IMG/VR virus record: IMGVR_UViG_3300012923_000004
Span: 1-49,949 of that record
Strand: one strand, 5' to 3'
Length of the DNA: 49,949 bases
Source: a virus
The position numbers and the translations under genes were made by a program. This document shows, piece after piece, positions 37,841 through 46,604 of this stretch (the first letter of the stretch is position 1; each line of letters opens with the position of its first letter). Below the pieces are notes generated by a model that had not been told where the DNA came from, did not search any database, and was given only the letters and a program-made list of their open reading frames with translations.

Positions 37841-40465
37841 CTACTTCCTCATAATGGCACCGGAACCAGCAAATCCTATGTAAATCTGTCCATAAACGAC
37901 CGGGTCGGCAGCTAACGCGCGAGCTTGGTCAAACGAGTTAGTTGTCCACGGCCCAAGCTGCGTCCACACGGGAGACGCCGCCGGTCCAGTCGTACATTGC
38001 CAAATCCCGTAGGCCGATAAATACCAGCTTGAAAACGGACCTGAGCCCGAGGCTGTGCCGCTGGAGTTTACGGTTATGGTTACGGTGCTTCCCGAATAAG
38101 AAGCGATGGTCCCGGCCATGTAAGAATTGCCGCCAATGTTCCCCACGCCGATCGGTGCCCCGACTTGAAAAGTCGAGGAAAGGCCAGAACCAACCGTAAA
38201 CGAAACGCTGCCACTCCCGACAATCGAAACGGAATCGGTGGGGTGATAACTGACGAAGCCCACCCCGTAGATCGCCGGATAGGATTGACCCGGCGCCGCT
38301 GCCCCGAAAGCAATAACGGAGAAGTCCGCATTGTTAACCTGATTGAAGGTAGCCCCGCCATCCGTTGTGTAATACGTCCCGCCGAAGTTATTTGGATAAG
38401 CTCCGTGTCCGCTATAAGGAGCGAGTAGAAAAGTGTACGGCGGGGCTCTGGTTGTGGTTGAAGTAAACCACACATGGCCGGATTGTCCTTGGACGCACTT
38501 GATATAGCCGGTGTTATCTAAATTCGTCGGTCTTCCGACCGACCCGGATGTCAGGCTCCAAGTCGATCCGCTATTGGTGGAGCGGTAAAACCCGACACCA
38601 GGATAGAACAAATAAAAGGCGTTTTGCGTAACGGGATCGGCTTCGACAAACCTATTGGATTGCGGGTTAGAGTTGAAAGAAGCAAAACTCGGGCTTCCGG
38701 CAAAGGAGCAGGCGGTCCAGTTCACGCCAGCGTCGGTGGTGAATTGCGGGGTTGTCCCTCCTGCCGGTGCCCATACAAAGTTGGTGGGACTGCTGATGGC
38801 AATGTCCCCACCCCCAAATCCCGAGCTGCCATTATAGGCGTTCGAGGGAATACTTGGGCTTACACCGTTATGGGCAAGCAAGAACTTCGTGAAACTGTTG
38901 GCCGCGCCCGTCGCCGAGTAACAGGATTTGCATCCCGTGGCACCGTTACCATATCCAGATTTTACGGGATCGCTGATCGCAGCTACGAAATTTGTATTGG
39001 TGAATTTCGCGTTGTCGAGCGACCAACAGGCGCTCAAATCTCCATTGTTGTCTGGCTCGGAACGCGAAGGATAACTGGATAGATCGGGGACAAAGATAGG
39101 ATGGTCCCAAAATCCCCCAATCACCTTGCCTGACCCAAAACTCAGCATAGTATTTGGATTTAATTGTTCCTCGCCGTTATTGTGCGAGGTCCATGTCACA
39201 CTGGTTCCGGTCGTCACCGAGCCGGTCGCGGCGGTCGTGTAGTAGGACTCGTTGAAGCAGTTAATATAGACCTTGCTGGATATGGTCCGGCTGAATGTCG
39301 CGTTGTTAACGCCGACACCGACGTTAGCCAATTGCAATAACCAGGGAATGTCAGCATTGCCGAACGTCGGTGAACTAGTCCAGCCACTCCAGCCGCTGCC
39401 GGTGTGCTCGTTCAGATTGCCGGAGCCGTCTACCGCCAAAACGTGAGAGGCACTGTTTGGATCACAGCAAACGGCTTGCGCGCTGGTTCCCGAGACTTCC
39501 GTTGCCCAACTGGTGCCGTTGAAACTCAATACGGCGCCCCCCGTGCCACCGGCCGTCGTCATGGAAGCGGTGCATACATAATACTTGCTGCCGTCCGATG
39601 CGAAATCAGCATTCTTGACATTGGACGGCCCGCCGGTTGTGGTCACAGCGCTCCAGGTCGAAGAATTTCCAAGGTTGGCATTATTGGAAACGTAAACGCC
39701 GTTACCTTGACTGAAAGCGTAAGCCTGATTCGGGTTGTTGGGATTAAAGACAATCCCTGTGATGCCTGCTGGCGACCCGGTCGGGGTAGGAAATCCGCTG
39801 GGCTTCCCCCATGTGGTGCCACCATCAGCCGTGGCCCAGAGCCCGCCCGTACTCTCGAACCCGACAAATACAATTGTCGGATCAGTCGGATGAATAGTCA
39901 TCCGCTGGCTGTTCAATCGGCCAACGTTGTTAGGATTAGCAAGAGTATTATTATCAATGGGCGTGAAGGCGGTCTGTGTCCAAGACACTCCACCAGTGGT
40001 GCTTTTGTAAACCCCGGAAAGCTGATTTGGGTTGCTAGACGGGTAGGTTATGTAAACCATGTAGAGAACGCTGGAATTGTTTGGCGCAATCGCGATCTCG
40101 TAAACACCTTGGCCCGCATATGGCCCGTTCGAGACAAACGACGCGGGCATTGCATTTGAGTTGACGAGTTGCTGCCACGCCCCGGTCGCCCCGCTATTTG
40201 GCGTTGGGACGGTAGCGTTCGGATTCCAGATATAGGCGCCGTAAGTATCGGTCCTGATGACGTGGGTATCGTCATTCGCAATTGAGAAGCCAGAAAACTG
40301 CCCGCCAGCACCGAGCTTAAGCGGCTGAAGTGTCTGAATACTACCACCATGCAGATGCAGACCGGCTGCAGCCTTCTTTGCTCCAAGAAGGGCAATCGCT
40401 GCAGCCGACCCTAATATTTTTCTTCTTGTCATGAGACCTGTCATGCCCTTACTACAAAGTGTCAT
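37841..40465 (-). CDS. Asp-box (BNR) beta-propeller protein with Tat-like signal, 874 aa
   Basis: The N-terminus contains TRRKILGSAAAIALLGAKKA, a twin-arginine type signal, with cleavage near KAAA. The rest shows Asp-box repeats (KSTTGGVSW, ATADGGTTW, RSTNSGSTW, TTDGGATF), the mark of sialidase or GH74 xyloglucanase-like propellers, plus paired Cys (CKSC). It is likely to bind or cut a polysaccharide. ATG 40465 is coupled to the preceding stop (ATGA); ATG 40432 would give a more usual Tat peptide. The catalytic residues cannot be assigned by eye. Confidence 0.75.
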   Translation of the reverse strand: MTLCSKGMTGLMTRRKILGSAAAIALLGAKKAAAGLHLHGGSIQTLQPLKLGAGGQFSGFSIANDDTHVIRTDTYGAYIWNPNATVPTPNSGATGAWQQLVNSNAMPASFVSNGPYAGQGVYEIAIAPNNSSVLYMVYITYPSSNPNQLSGVYKSTTGGVSWTQTAFTPIDNNTLANPNNVGRLNSQRMTIHPTDPTIVFVGFESTGGLWATADGGTTWGKPSGFPTPTGSPAGITGIVFNPNNPNQAYAFSQGNGVYVSNNANLGNSSTWSAVTTTGGPSNVKNADFASDGSKYYVCTASMTTAGGTGGAVLSFNGTSWATEVSGTSAQAVCCDPNSASHVLAVDGSGNLNEHTGSGWSGWTSSPTFGNADIPWLLQLANVGVGVNNATFSRTISSKVYINCFNESYYTTAATGSVTTGTSVTWTSHNNGEEQLNPNTMLSFGSGKVIGGFWDHPIFVPDLSSYPSRSEPDNNGDLSACWSLDNAKFTNTNFVAAISDPVKSGYGNGATGCKSCYSATGAANSFTKFLLAHNGVSPSIPSNAYNGSSGFGGGDIAISSPTNFVWAPAGGTTPQFTTDAGVNWTACSFAGSPSFASFNSNPQSNRFVEADPVTQNAFYLFYPGVGFYRSTNSGSTWSLTSGSVGRPTNLDNTGYIKCVQGQSGHVWFTSTTTRAPPYTFLLAPYSGHGAYPNNFGGTYYTTDGGATFNQVNNADFSVIAFGAAAPGQSYPAIYGVGFVSYHPTDSVSIVGSGSVSFTVGSGLSSTFQVGAPIGVGNIGGNSYMAGTIASYSGSTVTITVNSSGTASGSGPFSSWYLSAYGIWQCTTGPAASPVWTQLGPWTTNSFDQARALAADPVVYGQIYIGFAGSGAIMRK

Positions 40466-41169
40466 CGAAACGACACCAACATTTGTTCTTGAGTATTAGC
40501 CGCCCAGCTAACCGTAGCGGCCCAAGAAGCATTTGTACTCACGGTGGTCCAGTCTGCGTTGCCGATACTAGTGGTGCCGTTTGATAGCGTAGCGGAATTG
40601 GCCACCGGATCAGTAGAAGATGACCATGAAAAGCCGGTTTGGCCTGAACCAATAATTGAAAACAGAAAATCCCCAGCTGTGATATTGATGTTTGTCGTAA
40701 CTGGAGGATTACCACTGGATTTTGCAGTTTGCTTTACGGTAGTGGAATTCAAATTGTCCATATACCAGACTTGGGCAATCTGAACAAAAAAGGCGCCACC
40801 ATTTAAGGTGACAGTCTGAGTTCCAGAGCCCGGAGCGGTTCCAGTAATTTGAAAGAACTGCATTTCTGGGCGTGAGGTTCCACTAAAGATCGCCGTGGCG
40901 GTAACACCATTAACGGTAATACTTGTGAAGGCGGTTGAATTGCCCTGAACGACACCGATCAGAATAACACGCGTAGCGGTTGCTGTGCCGATAGCAGATG
41001 TAAAAGAGTTCGATCCAGTGCCCCCATCGGCGACGGCAATGTTTCCGGCCTTGACGTAAAATGGTGCTCCGCCCGCTGGCTTTACTAGTGGCAACCATCC
41101 AGCCGCGTTCACGTTTGGTAGTGGCGCAAGCGCAAGCGCTGCGGCCAATAAATATTTAAGCAGTTTCAT
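40462..41169 (-). CDS. Secreted beta-sandwich protein, 235 aa
   Basis: ATG 41169 lies in a TAATG overlap. Signal peptide MKLLKYLLAAALALAPLPN ending VNAA. The mature part is beta-rich and Gly/Thr/Ser-rich (VILIGVVQGNSTAFTSITVN; TVTLNGGAFFVQIAQVWYMD), like jelly-roll or carbohydrate-binding domains that also occur in fibres. No catalytic motif. Confidence 0.7.
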   Translation of the reverse strand: MKLLKYLLAAALALAPLPNVNAAGWLPLVKPAGGAPFYVKAGNIAVADGGTGSNSFTSAIGTATATRVILIGVVQGNSTAFTSITVNGVTATAIFSGTSRPEMQFFQITGTAPGSGTQTVTLNGGAFFVQIAQVWYMDNLNSTTVKQTAKSSGNPPVTTNINITAGDFLFSIIGSGQTGFSWSSSTDPVANSATLSNGTTSIGNADWTTVSTNASWAATVSWAANTQEQMLVSFR

Positions 41170-42380
41170 TAGAAAGCACTCACTTCGTCCCAACAAACTC
41201 GAACCGAGAATACCCAGGTGCCGGTTCCGGGAACGGTTGCCTGAAGAACAAAGCCCTCATTCTGGGCTAGAACAAGTGGTGACTCACCAATTCCGACCTT
41301 AAAAATATCAGTGGTCGGTAAAAGGCCCGCGTCAATTGAAGTCGCAACCGAAAATTCAACTGAAGCTAGGGGTTGAGTGTCAAGGGTTCGTGTTCCGGCA
41401 GTTAGCGTCGCGGTTGAGGCCACACGAAAATCGGATATCCCTGTAGTCGCAAAACTCGTTCGGAGCTTGCCGTTATTGCCAGTTAAGGTTCCGGAGGTTC
41501 CCCCCGTGTCGCTGACAGTGAAAGAACGCGCCGCTATCATATCGAACTTTGCCGCACCAGCCACGAAAGCGGTAGTAATGTCGTCAGCCTCGGCAGTGAC
41601 CTTACGGATAATGGCGAGACTTGCCGCGCCGTAGCGGAATGAAAAGACCGGCGAACCGCCAGCAAGGCCCGCCGCCATAGTACCGGAATTGGCTCCCATA
41701 CAATAAGAACCAAGAAGGGCCGGGCCAACGGTCATCGGGATGGAGTTGGCAGCGGTGGCCGAGCCAAGGGTAATAATGCCGGGGCTATTCGGATTCAGCG
41801 CGGTTACGATGGAGGTATCGGTAGCGACCGGCGCAGTGGAGGCGGGCTTGATTGTACCAACGTTGGTGCCAGCGGTATCGATTAACTTGACACCACCGAT
41901 AGTGTTGGTTCCGGCTGGAGTCGCCGAATTGGCGACGTTAGTAAGAGCTTTCAAAATTGCGACGACGGAACAGGCCGTTGTTGAGGTTGGAACAGTGCAA
42001 AGCGCATCGGCCTTAGCACCTTGAGTTAGGTCCCATCCATCAACTCCGGCGCCGGATGCAAGGGAACTAGCTGCTAAAGCGCCTGCAGCGAACGATCCGG
42101 CCGAGTAGGCCCCGGAAGCCACGCTGCTTGCGGCCTGTGTGACAGCAATAGTGCTGGCCGCGGCAAGATTAACGGTAATACGGCCAGAGGCATCTACCGC
42201 CCAGCATTGAGTGGTGGTGGTGTTATCGCAGCCGATAAATCGGCTGAAGAGAACGCCGGAGCCGTTATCTTTCGCGCCGAAAGTCAGACCGGAGCCAGCG
42301 GTGGCGGTGTAGTTATCGGCCGCCAGCGCTTGCGAGGCAAAACCGATAAGTAATGCAAGTGATAAAAGAATCTTTCGCAT
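41169..42380 (-). CDS. Secreted structural-type protein, 403 aa
   Basis: Signal peptide MRKILLSLALLIGFASQALA, then ADNYTATAGSGLTFGAKDNG and CDNTTTTQCWAVDASGRITV, a block I recall from many uncultured phage proteins of unknown function. Central Ala/Ser-rich low-complexity region (about 85-125), then beta strands with a Cys near the end (RVCWDE). Probably oligomeric and exported. No enzyme motif. Confidence 0.72.
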   Translation of the reverse strand: MRKILLSLALLIGFASQALAADNYTATAGSGLTFGAKDNGSGVLFSRFIGCDNTTTTQCWAVDASGRITVNLAAASTIAVTQAASSVASGAYSAGSFAAGALAASSLASGAGVDGWDLTQGAKADALCTVPTSTTACSVVAILKALTNVANSATPAGTNTIGGVKLIDTAGTNVGTIKPASTAPVATDTSIVTALNPNSPGIITLGSATAANSIPMTVGPALLGSYCMGANSGTMAAGLAGGSPVFSFRYGAASLAIIRKVTAEADDITTAFVAGAAKFDMIAARSFTVSDTGGTSGTLTGNNGKLRTSFATTGISDFRVASTATLTAGTRTLDTQPLASVEFSVATSIDAGLLPTTDIFKVGIGESPLVLAQNEGFVLQATVPGTGTWVFSVRVCWDEVSAF

Positions 42381-42384
42381 GGGG

Positions 42385-42576
42385 TTACCTCAGCATTGGC
42401 TGAACGCAGCCGTTTGATAGATCGATAGCGCCGGTGCAACTAGGAGGCGGACTTGGGGCTCCGCCTCCGCTGCTCGATTGGCTTATACCACGAAGAAGGA
42501 TAGCGGCGCCTGCGGGTGCCACGGCTAAGACAAGAACTGTTATGAGAACGAGCCGGGTCAATTTGTGTATCCCCAT
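42385..42576 (-). CDS. Very short secreted protein, 63 aa
   Basis: Signal peptide or membrane anchor (LVLITVLVLAVAPAGA), then a Gly/Ser/Pro linker and the ending CTGAIDLSNGCVQPMLR with two Cys. It ends four bases before the 403-aa gene. A similar ending seems to recur in phages with this cassette, but I cannot verify it here. Confidence 0.6.
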   Translation of the reverse strand: MGIHKLTRLVLITVLVLAVAPAGAAILLRGISQSSSGGGAPSPPPSCTGAIDLSNGCVQPMLR

Positions 42577-42995
42577 GCTGTCGCGGCGACCGTGGTTCCG
42601 GCGCCTCCAGCGGGCACGTTTACCACTATACTCGTATTAGCCGCTGAGGATGTGATGCAGCCGGGAAAGGCGATACCGAATACCCCTTGGCCGGAGGATA
42701 CGAAAACATAGATGAATGACATGGTGCCGCCGATGGTGCCAGTAACTGTAATCGTGCCGGAGGCGGCGGCGGTTGTCCCTGCTGATGTAACGGTGAAGCC
42801 GCACAGGTATGTGTACTTGCCAGTGGCCCCAGTTAGTGTTGCGGCGATAGCCCCAGTAGTGCCGGTAGCCGACGCCGTGAGATTATTCGTAACCGGCCCC
42901 TCAGGGAATTGTTTAACTGTGACGACCTGAGCAACCGCACTCGCGCACAAGGCAACGAGTGCAATGAACGCGAGTGCGAACCTATTCATGATCAT
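42558..42995 (-). CDS. Secreted small beta protein, 145 aa
   Basis: ATG 42995 (or 42989) overlaps the upstream stop. The signal peptide MNRFALAFIALVALCASAVA ends before QVVTVK. The mature 120 residues are beta-rich, Thr/Gly-rich, with two Cys (LCGFTV, PGCITS) likely to form a disulfide, which fits export. Unknown family. Confidence 0.7.
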   Translation of the reverse strand: MIMNRFALAFIALVALCASAVAQVVTVKQFPEGPVTNNLTASATGTTGAIAATLTGATGKYTYLCGFTVTSAGTTAAASGTITVTGTIGGTMSFIYVFVSSGQGVFGIAFPGCITSSAANTSIVVNVPAGGAGTTVAATAWGYTN

Positions 42996-43408
42996 ACTTT
43001 CTTGATCGGAGCGGCGGGCGCTGGGGCGGCGGGTTTCGGAGCCGGGGCCTCAATTCCAGTCTGAGGGGCTGGTTCCGGAGCCGAATTGGCTGGTTCCTGC
43101 TTGAACGGCGGGGGCCGCTGGCCCGGACCCGCTACCTTTGGAGAGCCTTCGGCCCCGGTCAGCGGGATAGATTTTGTCGGATCGGTCTCGGGGATTTCGC
43201 CGCCGAACTTCTCATAGAATACCTTCCGGGCCTCATCATCCATAGGGGTCATAGCCCGCGAAGGTGGAAGGGCGTCACCGACTTTGCGGCCGATCTTACG
43301 ATCCTCCTTAGTAGCCCGGTAAGGCCACTGAGTTTCGTCACCGATGATGGTCCCTGGATTAAGAACCTGCTCGTCGATGTGGTGTGGTTCGAGTAATTGC
43401 CATTTCAT
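42992..43408 (-). CDS. Proline-rich virion-region protein, 138 aa
   Basis: ATG 43408; the longer frame from 43489 would run inside the upstream gene. N-terminal half soluble (MKWQLLEPHHIDEQVLNPGT, RKVFYEKFGGE), C-terminal half Pro/Ala/Lys-rich. The only member of this block without a signal peptide. It may be a capsid-associated protein. Confidence 0.6.
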   Translation of the reverse strand: MKWQLLEPHHIDEQVLNPGTIIGDETQWPYRATKEDRKIGRKVGDALPPSRAMTPMDDEARKVFYEKFGGEIPETDPTKSIPLTGAEGSPKVAGPGQRPPPFKQEPANSAPEPAPQTGIEAPAPKPAAPAPAAPIKKV

Positions 43409-43413
43409 GAGTT

Positions 43414-44058
43414 TTACTCCTCTGTCCAAACTATGGAACCATTCCACGCTGCGGCGTTGGTAAGAGTCGCGCCGCCGAGACTCACGCAAATTTGCGCCGC
43501 CGCTCCGACCAAGGTTGGCTGAAGAAGGAAGTTTTCAGCATCCCTCGCATAGTAAAAATCGGCCGGGCCGGCTGGCATAACGCTTGTGACAACTGGCATC
43601 GACAGGAGTTGAGAGTCGAGGTAGGTTGGCGAAGCGTCAGTAATGGTCGGGCTCGCGGTGTACGAGATCAACGTGGCGGTCGCAGCTCCGTAGTTAGCGT
43701 CCCGCTTCGCGATAGTGTTCGCAGGGTTAGCGGTGGTAGAAGCAGCGGTGCCGCCTGTATCCACACTGACCCGGCGAACGAGTTGAAGTGGAACCGCTTG
43801 GGGCGCGGTAGCAGCGGTGCCCCAAATCTGTATTCGCTGGACCCGAACGATCTTGTTCGCAGAACCGGCAATACAGACTACATCGGTGCCGGCTGTAACC
43901 GGAACGAGACCGAAGAAGCCGGCGGAGTAGGTGGTCCGCGAGATGTAGGCGGTAGTAACGCCGGGTCCGGGGACGATGTTGACTTGGGCCAAAACCGGGA
44001 GCGTGGCGGCGATAAGTGCCGCCAGTCCCAGCAAGACCATAAGAGGCTTGCGTAACAT
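43414..44058 (-). CDS. Secreted protein directly after the cement protein gene, 214 aa
   Basis: Signal peptide MLRKPLMVLLGLAALIAATL with PVLA^QV. Mature beta-rich protein with VVCIAGSANKIVRVQRIQIW, DSQLLSMPVV and FYYARDAENFLLQPTLVG. The general pattern resembles phage surface proteins. It starts 11 bases after the cement gene, so it shares the capsid operon. Confidence 0.72.
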   Translation of the reverse strand: MLRKPLMVLLGLAALIAATLPVLAQVNIVPGPGVTTAYISRTTYSAGFFGLVPVTAGTDVVCIAGSANKIVRVQRIQIWGTAATAPQAVPLQLVRRVSVDTGGTAASTTANPANTIAKRDANYGAATATLISYTASPTITDASPTYLDSQLLSMPVVTSVMPAGPADFYYARDAENFLLQPTLVGAAAQICVSLGGATLTNAAAWNGSIVWTEE

Positions 44059-44069
44059 GGGAGTGCTCC

Positions 44070-44582
44070 TCAGTTTGAGATGACGAGGCCGGCAGGATAA
44101 TTGACATAATCCTGTCGATCGACAACGAGATGGGCCGCGACGGAACCTGCAGTCATGGTGGCGGTCGCCACGGTATAGAGCAATCTGACGAACCGAGGCA
44201 TACCGATTCCGGCTGGAGGCCTGGGCATATCCATCGGGAGGAGGTTCGCGCCGATCACTGCCACGGTTGCCAAGGCGTAGACTGGCGAGACGAACCAGGT
44301 TGTATAGGAACCCGGAGCGCCGGAGCCGTTGTCAGGGGCCCCCTGAAGGGCCACGGACAAGGTGCCCGCACCGCCGGAGGTGAAGGGCACGACGACCTGG
44401 CAATTGATCTTCAGTGCCGGATTATCCCCAATGCCCATATCTCGCGCGCCTTGAAGGTTCGCGAGAACGGGGATGAGGCCTGCGCCATGGAGATCAATGA
44501 CATTGGTTGAGGCCTGTGTCCCGGCCGCGATAGCGACCGAAGTCGGGTTCGGATCGAACTCGTAGAGTTTATCGAGGATCAT
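44070..44582 (-). CDS. Capsid cement protein (Bbp16 family)
   Basis: 170 residues. STNVIDLHGAGLIP, the KINCQVVVPFTSGGAGTLSVAL strand pair, PRFVRLLYTVATATMTAGSV and HLVVDRQDYVNYPAGL follow the Bbp16 family of capsid decoration proteins, which reinforce the shell from outside. It follows the capsid gene as in BPP-1. No signal peptide, in contrast to the next gene. Confidence 0.82.
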   Translation of the reverse strand: MILDKLYEFDPNPTSVAIAAGTQASTNVIDLHGAGLIPVLANLQGARDMGIGDNPALKINCQVVVPFTSGGAGTLSVALQGAPDNGSGAPGSYTTWFVSPVYALATVAVIGANLLPMDMPRPPAGIGMPRFVRLLYTVATATMTAGSVAAHLVVDRQDYVNYPAGLVISN

Positions 44583-44592
44583 TGGGTGCTCC

Positions 44593-45651
44593 TTAAACCA
44601 CGCGGGCTTCGTTGTTCAAAATGGCATCGACAGTACGGATCGTAACGCCCCGGAAAGTGAGGACGGTTTGACCCTGGTACTGTTGAAGTTGCAACAGGAT
44701 GTTGCTCTTATTGAGGACCTGGAGTTCGAGGTAGGTCCGAACCGTTCGGTTAACGTAGATGACGGACTTGCCCATGGCCCCCTGGATTGATGGGGCATCC
44801 GAGGACTGAACAGCGGAGACGCCGACACCAGCGGTCGGGAGACGGTTCAGACCGCGAACGAGGCCATTGATAATATTGGCCGCGTTAACGGTCTGGAGGT
44901 CCGACACGTCGATGTTGCAGAGCCGAACGTTATAACGCCAGTCGCGGACCTGGAGACCGAGTTCCCACTTAAAGTGATCGACCCAGGCCCAGAAGTACGC
45001 GCCGGTTGCGAAGGTCTGGTTCACATCTTGGACCCGCTGGAGGCCCATGTCGGTGTGCTGAAGACCCATCGTGGAGCCTTTTGGGAAGATACCGGCGGTG
45101 GTTTTCTCGCCCCAGGTCACGATCCAGATCGAGGTGTTATCGGTGCCGGTCCCACCCATGTCGATAACATTCGCGGCGGAAAGGGCCGTGGTCGTAAGAA
45201 CCGTGTTGTAGCGCGGGGCGAGCCCCGTGAAACGCTCCGGGTTAACGGCGGTTGAACCGTAAACAACGGTCGTCGCCATCTGCTGAGTCATGCCTTCGAG
45301 GAAGGACATTGACTCCGAAAGCCGGAAGGCGGCCTGATCTCCGGCGAGCTTCGCTACGTCTCGGTCGAGCTGGGACTCGGCTTCGAGGTTCCCGCAGGTA
45401 TCGATGATCGGAGCGGTCGTTGACTTCGTGGGCTGAATACCCGCGTTGAGCAACCGCCAGGTACCTTGCGGAAGCCCGGTCCGGACGATAGACTTGTTCC
45501 CGGTTGGGAGGTTGCCCTCCATCGCGAGCATATCCGCCATGATCTCATTGGTCTGCGAGAGCATCTCGATAATCATTGCGATCTTGTAGTCGGTGCCGAC
45601 CCGCTTGGCCCAGTCACCGTATGTTAGGGCGTTACCGCCAATAACTGCCAT
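44593..45651 (-). CDS. Major capsid protein (BPP-1 Bbp17 type)
   Basis: 352 residues. IIEMLSQTNEIMADMLAMEG, NLPTGNKSIVRTGLPQGTWR, KSTTAPIIDTCGNLEAESQL and AAFRLSESMSFLEGMTQQMA are signature blocks of the BPP-1-like coat proteins with the HK97 fold. Position between scaffold and cement genes agrees. No long N-terminal delta domain; assembly uses the separate scaffold protein. Confidence 0.9.
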   Translation of the reverse strand: MAVIGGNALTYGDWAKRVGTDYKIAMIIEMLSQTNEIMADMLAMEGNLPTGNKSIVRTGLPQGTWRLLNAGIQPTKSTTAPIIDTCGNLEAESQLDRDVAKLAGDQAAFRLSESMSFLEGMTQQMATTVVYGSTAVNPERFTGLAPRYNTVLTTTALSAANVIDMGGTGTDNTSIWIVTWGEKTTAGIFPKGSTMGLQHTDMGLQRVQDVNQTFATGAYFWAWVDHFKWELGLQVRDWRYNVRLCNIDVSDLQTVNAANIINGLVRGLNRLPTAGVGVSAVQSSDAPSIQGAMGKSVIYVNRTVRTYLELQVLNKSNILLQLQQYQGQTVLTFRGVTIRTVDAILNNEARVV

Positions 45652-45658
45652 TGTAGCC

Positions 45659-46303
45659 TCATGTCATCTTTGAGTTCGGGAAGAAGGCGGAAGCCAGGTC
45701 CGGCTTGCCGCTCGGTGGGTTGCCGGCAACGTGCCCGCCTTCGGTCAGGAGTGCGGCCATCTTGGCCAGTCCCTTCCAAATCGCGGGGTGGTTCCCAGCA
45801 CCAGTCGCATCCAATCCCTGTCGGAAGGCTACGGATAATTCCGGCCCCAAAGAGTCGATTGCTTTGGCAATGGTGGCTTTGGTAGGTTCGAACTTCGCGC
45901 CGCCGATCTCGGAGTCAGCTTTCACAGCCGCGACCCAAGAATCGTTGGTTTGGTTCCAGATAGACCTCTGGCGGTCTTGGATGGCTTTCACCCCATCCCG
46001 ATAAATGTCGATAAGCTTCTGCCCGCGCGCCTGGGTATCGAGCTTCGTGTCACCGAAGGCCTCGGCGAAGGACTTGAAGAGGGGGTCATCCGACTTCATG
46101 CCCTCGGGAAGCTGGAGCTTGGTGGCATCGAAGGGGACGGCCTCCGGTGTAGCTGCGGGTTTGCCGAGTTCGGTTTTGCCCGGCTCGACCGGGGGTGTCG
46201 CCCCGGTCTCAACAGTTCCTGCCGGGGGACTTGGTGCAGCAACAGGTTCCGGTGAAACTGGGGCAACTACGGGAGCGACGGGCGCTACGACTGGATCAGC
46301 CAT
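45659..46303 (-). CDS. Scaffolding protein, 214 aa
   Basis: Directly upstream of the capsid gene. Start at ATG 46303 (MADPVV); ATG 46309, two codons upstream, is also possible. The first 60 residues are Pro/Val/Ala/Thr-rich and disordered. Then helices (DDPLFKSFAEAFGDTKLDTQ; KLIDIYRDGVKAIQDRQRSI; WNQTNDSWVAAVK) typical of podoviral head-assembly scaffolds, ending in a basic LASAFFPNSKMT. Confidence 0.75.
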   Translation of the reverse strand: MADPVVAPVAPVVAPVSPEPVAAPSPPAGTVETGATPPVEPGKTELGKPAATPEAVPFDATKLQLPEGMKSDDPLFKSFAEAFGDTKLDTQARGQKLIDIYRDGVKAIQDRQRSIWNQTNDSWVAAVKADSEIGGAKFEPTKATIAKAIDSLGPELSVAFRQGLDATGAGNHPAIWKGLAKMAALLTEGGHVAGNPPSGKPDLASAFFPNSKMT

Positions 46304-46604
46304 CTTCATTCTCTTTCATCATTTGGAGATAGAGTTCGGTACTGCAGGCGTGCAGTTCGGTAAGGAGTTGCTGACCGATATTCATCTCGCCACAGTTGAA
46401 GGCCATCATGAGTGGATCGGTGCGGAAGGGGTTGATGAAAGGGCCACATTTCTGTAAGAGAGCGTGAATCCACCGACGACCAGGCTCGGAGGACATGATG
46501 GAGCGGAGGGCTTCTTGAAGCTCGGTGTCGCGGGCCTTCGCGGACTTGATAGCGCGGTTGACCTGCTTTGGGTCCGAGGTATCCCGTTGGATTTCGTCGT
46601 TCAT
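46296..46604 (-). CDS. Bbp19-like protein, 102 aa
   Basis: EPGRRWIHALLQKCGPFINP, DPLMMAFNCGEMNIGQQLL and ELYLQMMKENEDG match a small family between portal and scaffold genes in BPP-1-like phages (Bbp19-like). It is thought to be a virion or assembly factor without known reaction. ATGA-coupled to the portal gene. Confidence 0.75.
   Translation of the reverse strand: MNDEIQRDTSDPKQVNRAIKSAKARDTELQEALRSIMSSEPGRRWIHALLQKCGPFINPFRTDPLMMAFNCGEMNIGQQLLTELHACSTELYLQMMKENEDG

Noticed and set aside
39404-40159. 251-codon + frame antisense to the beta-propeller gene
   Set aside because: A shadow of the GC-biased third positions of the real minus-strand gene; Arg/Gly/Ile composition is unlike a folded protein.
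43492-44055. 187-codon + frame antisense to the secreted 214-aa gene
   Set aside because: Arg/Gly-rich shadow; the opposite strand has a clear signal peptide and operon position.
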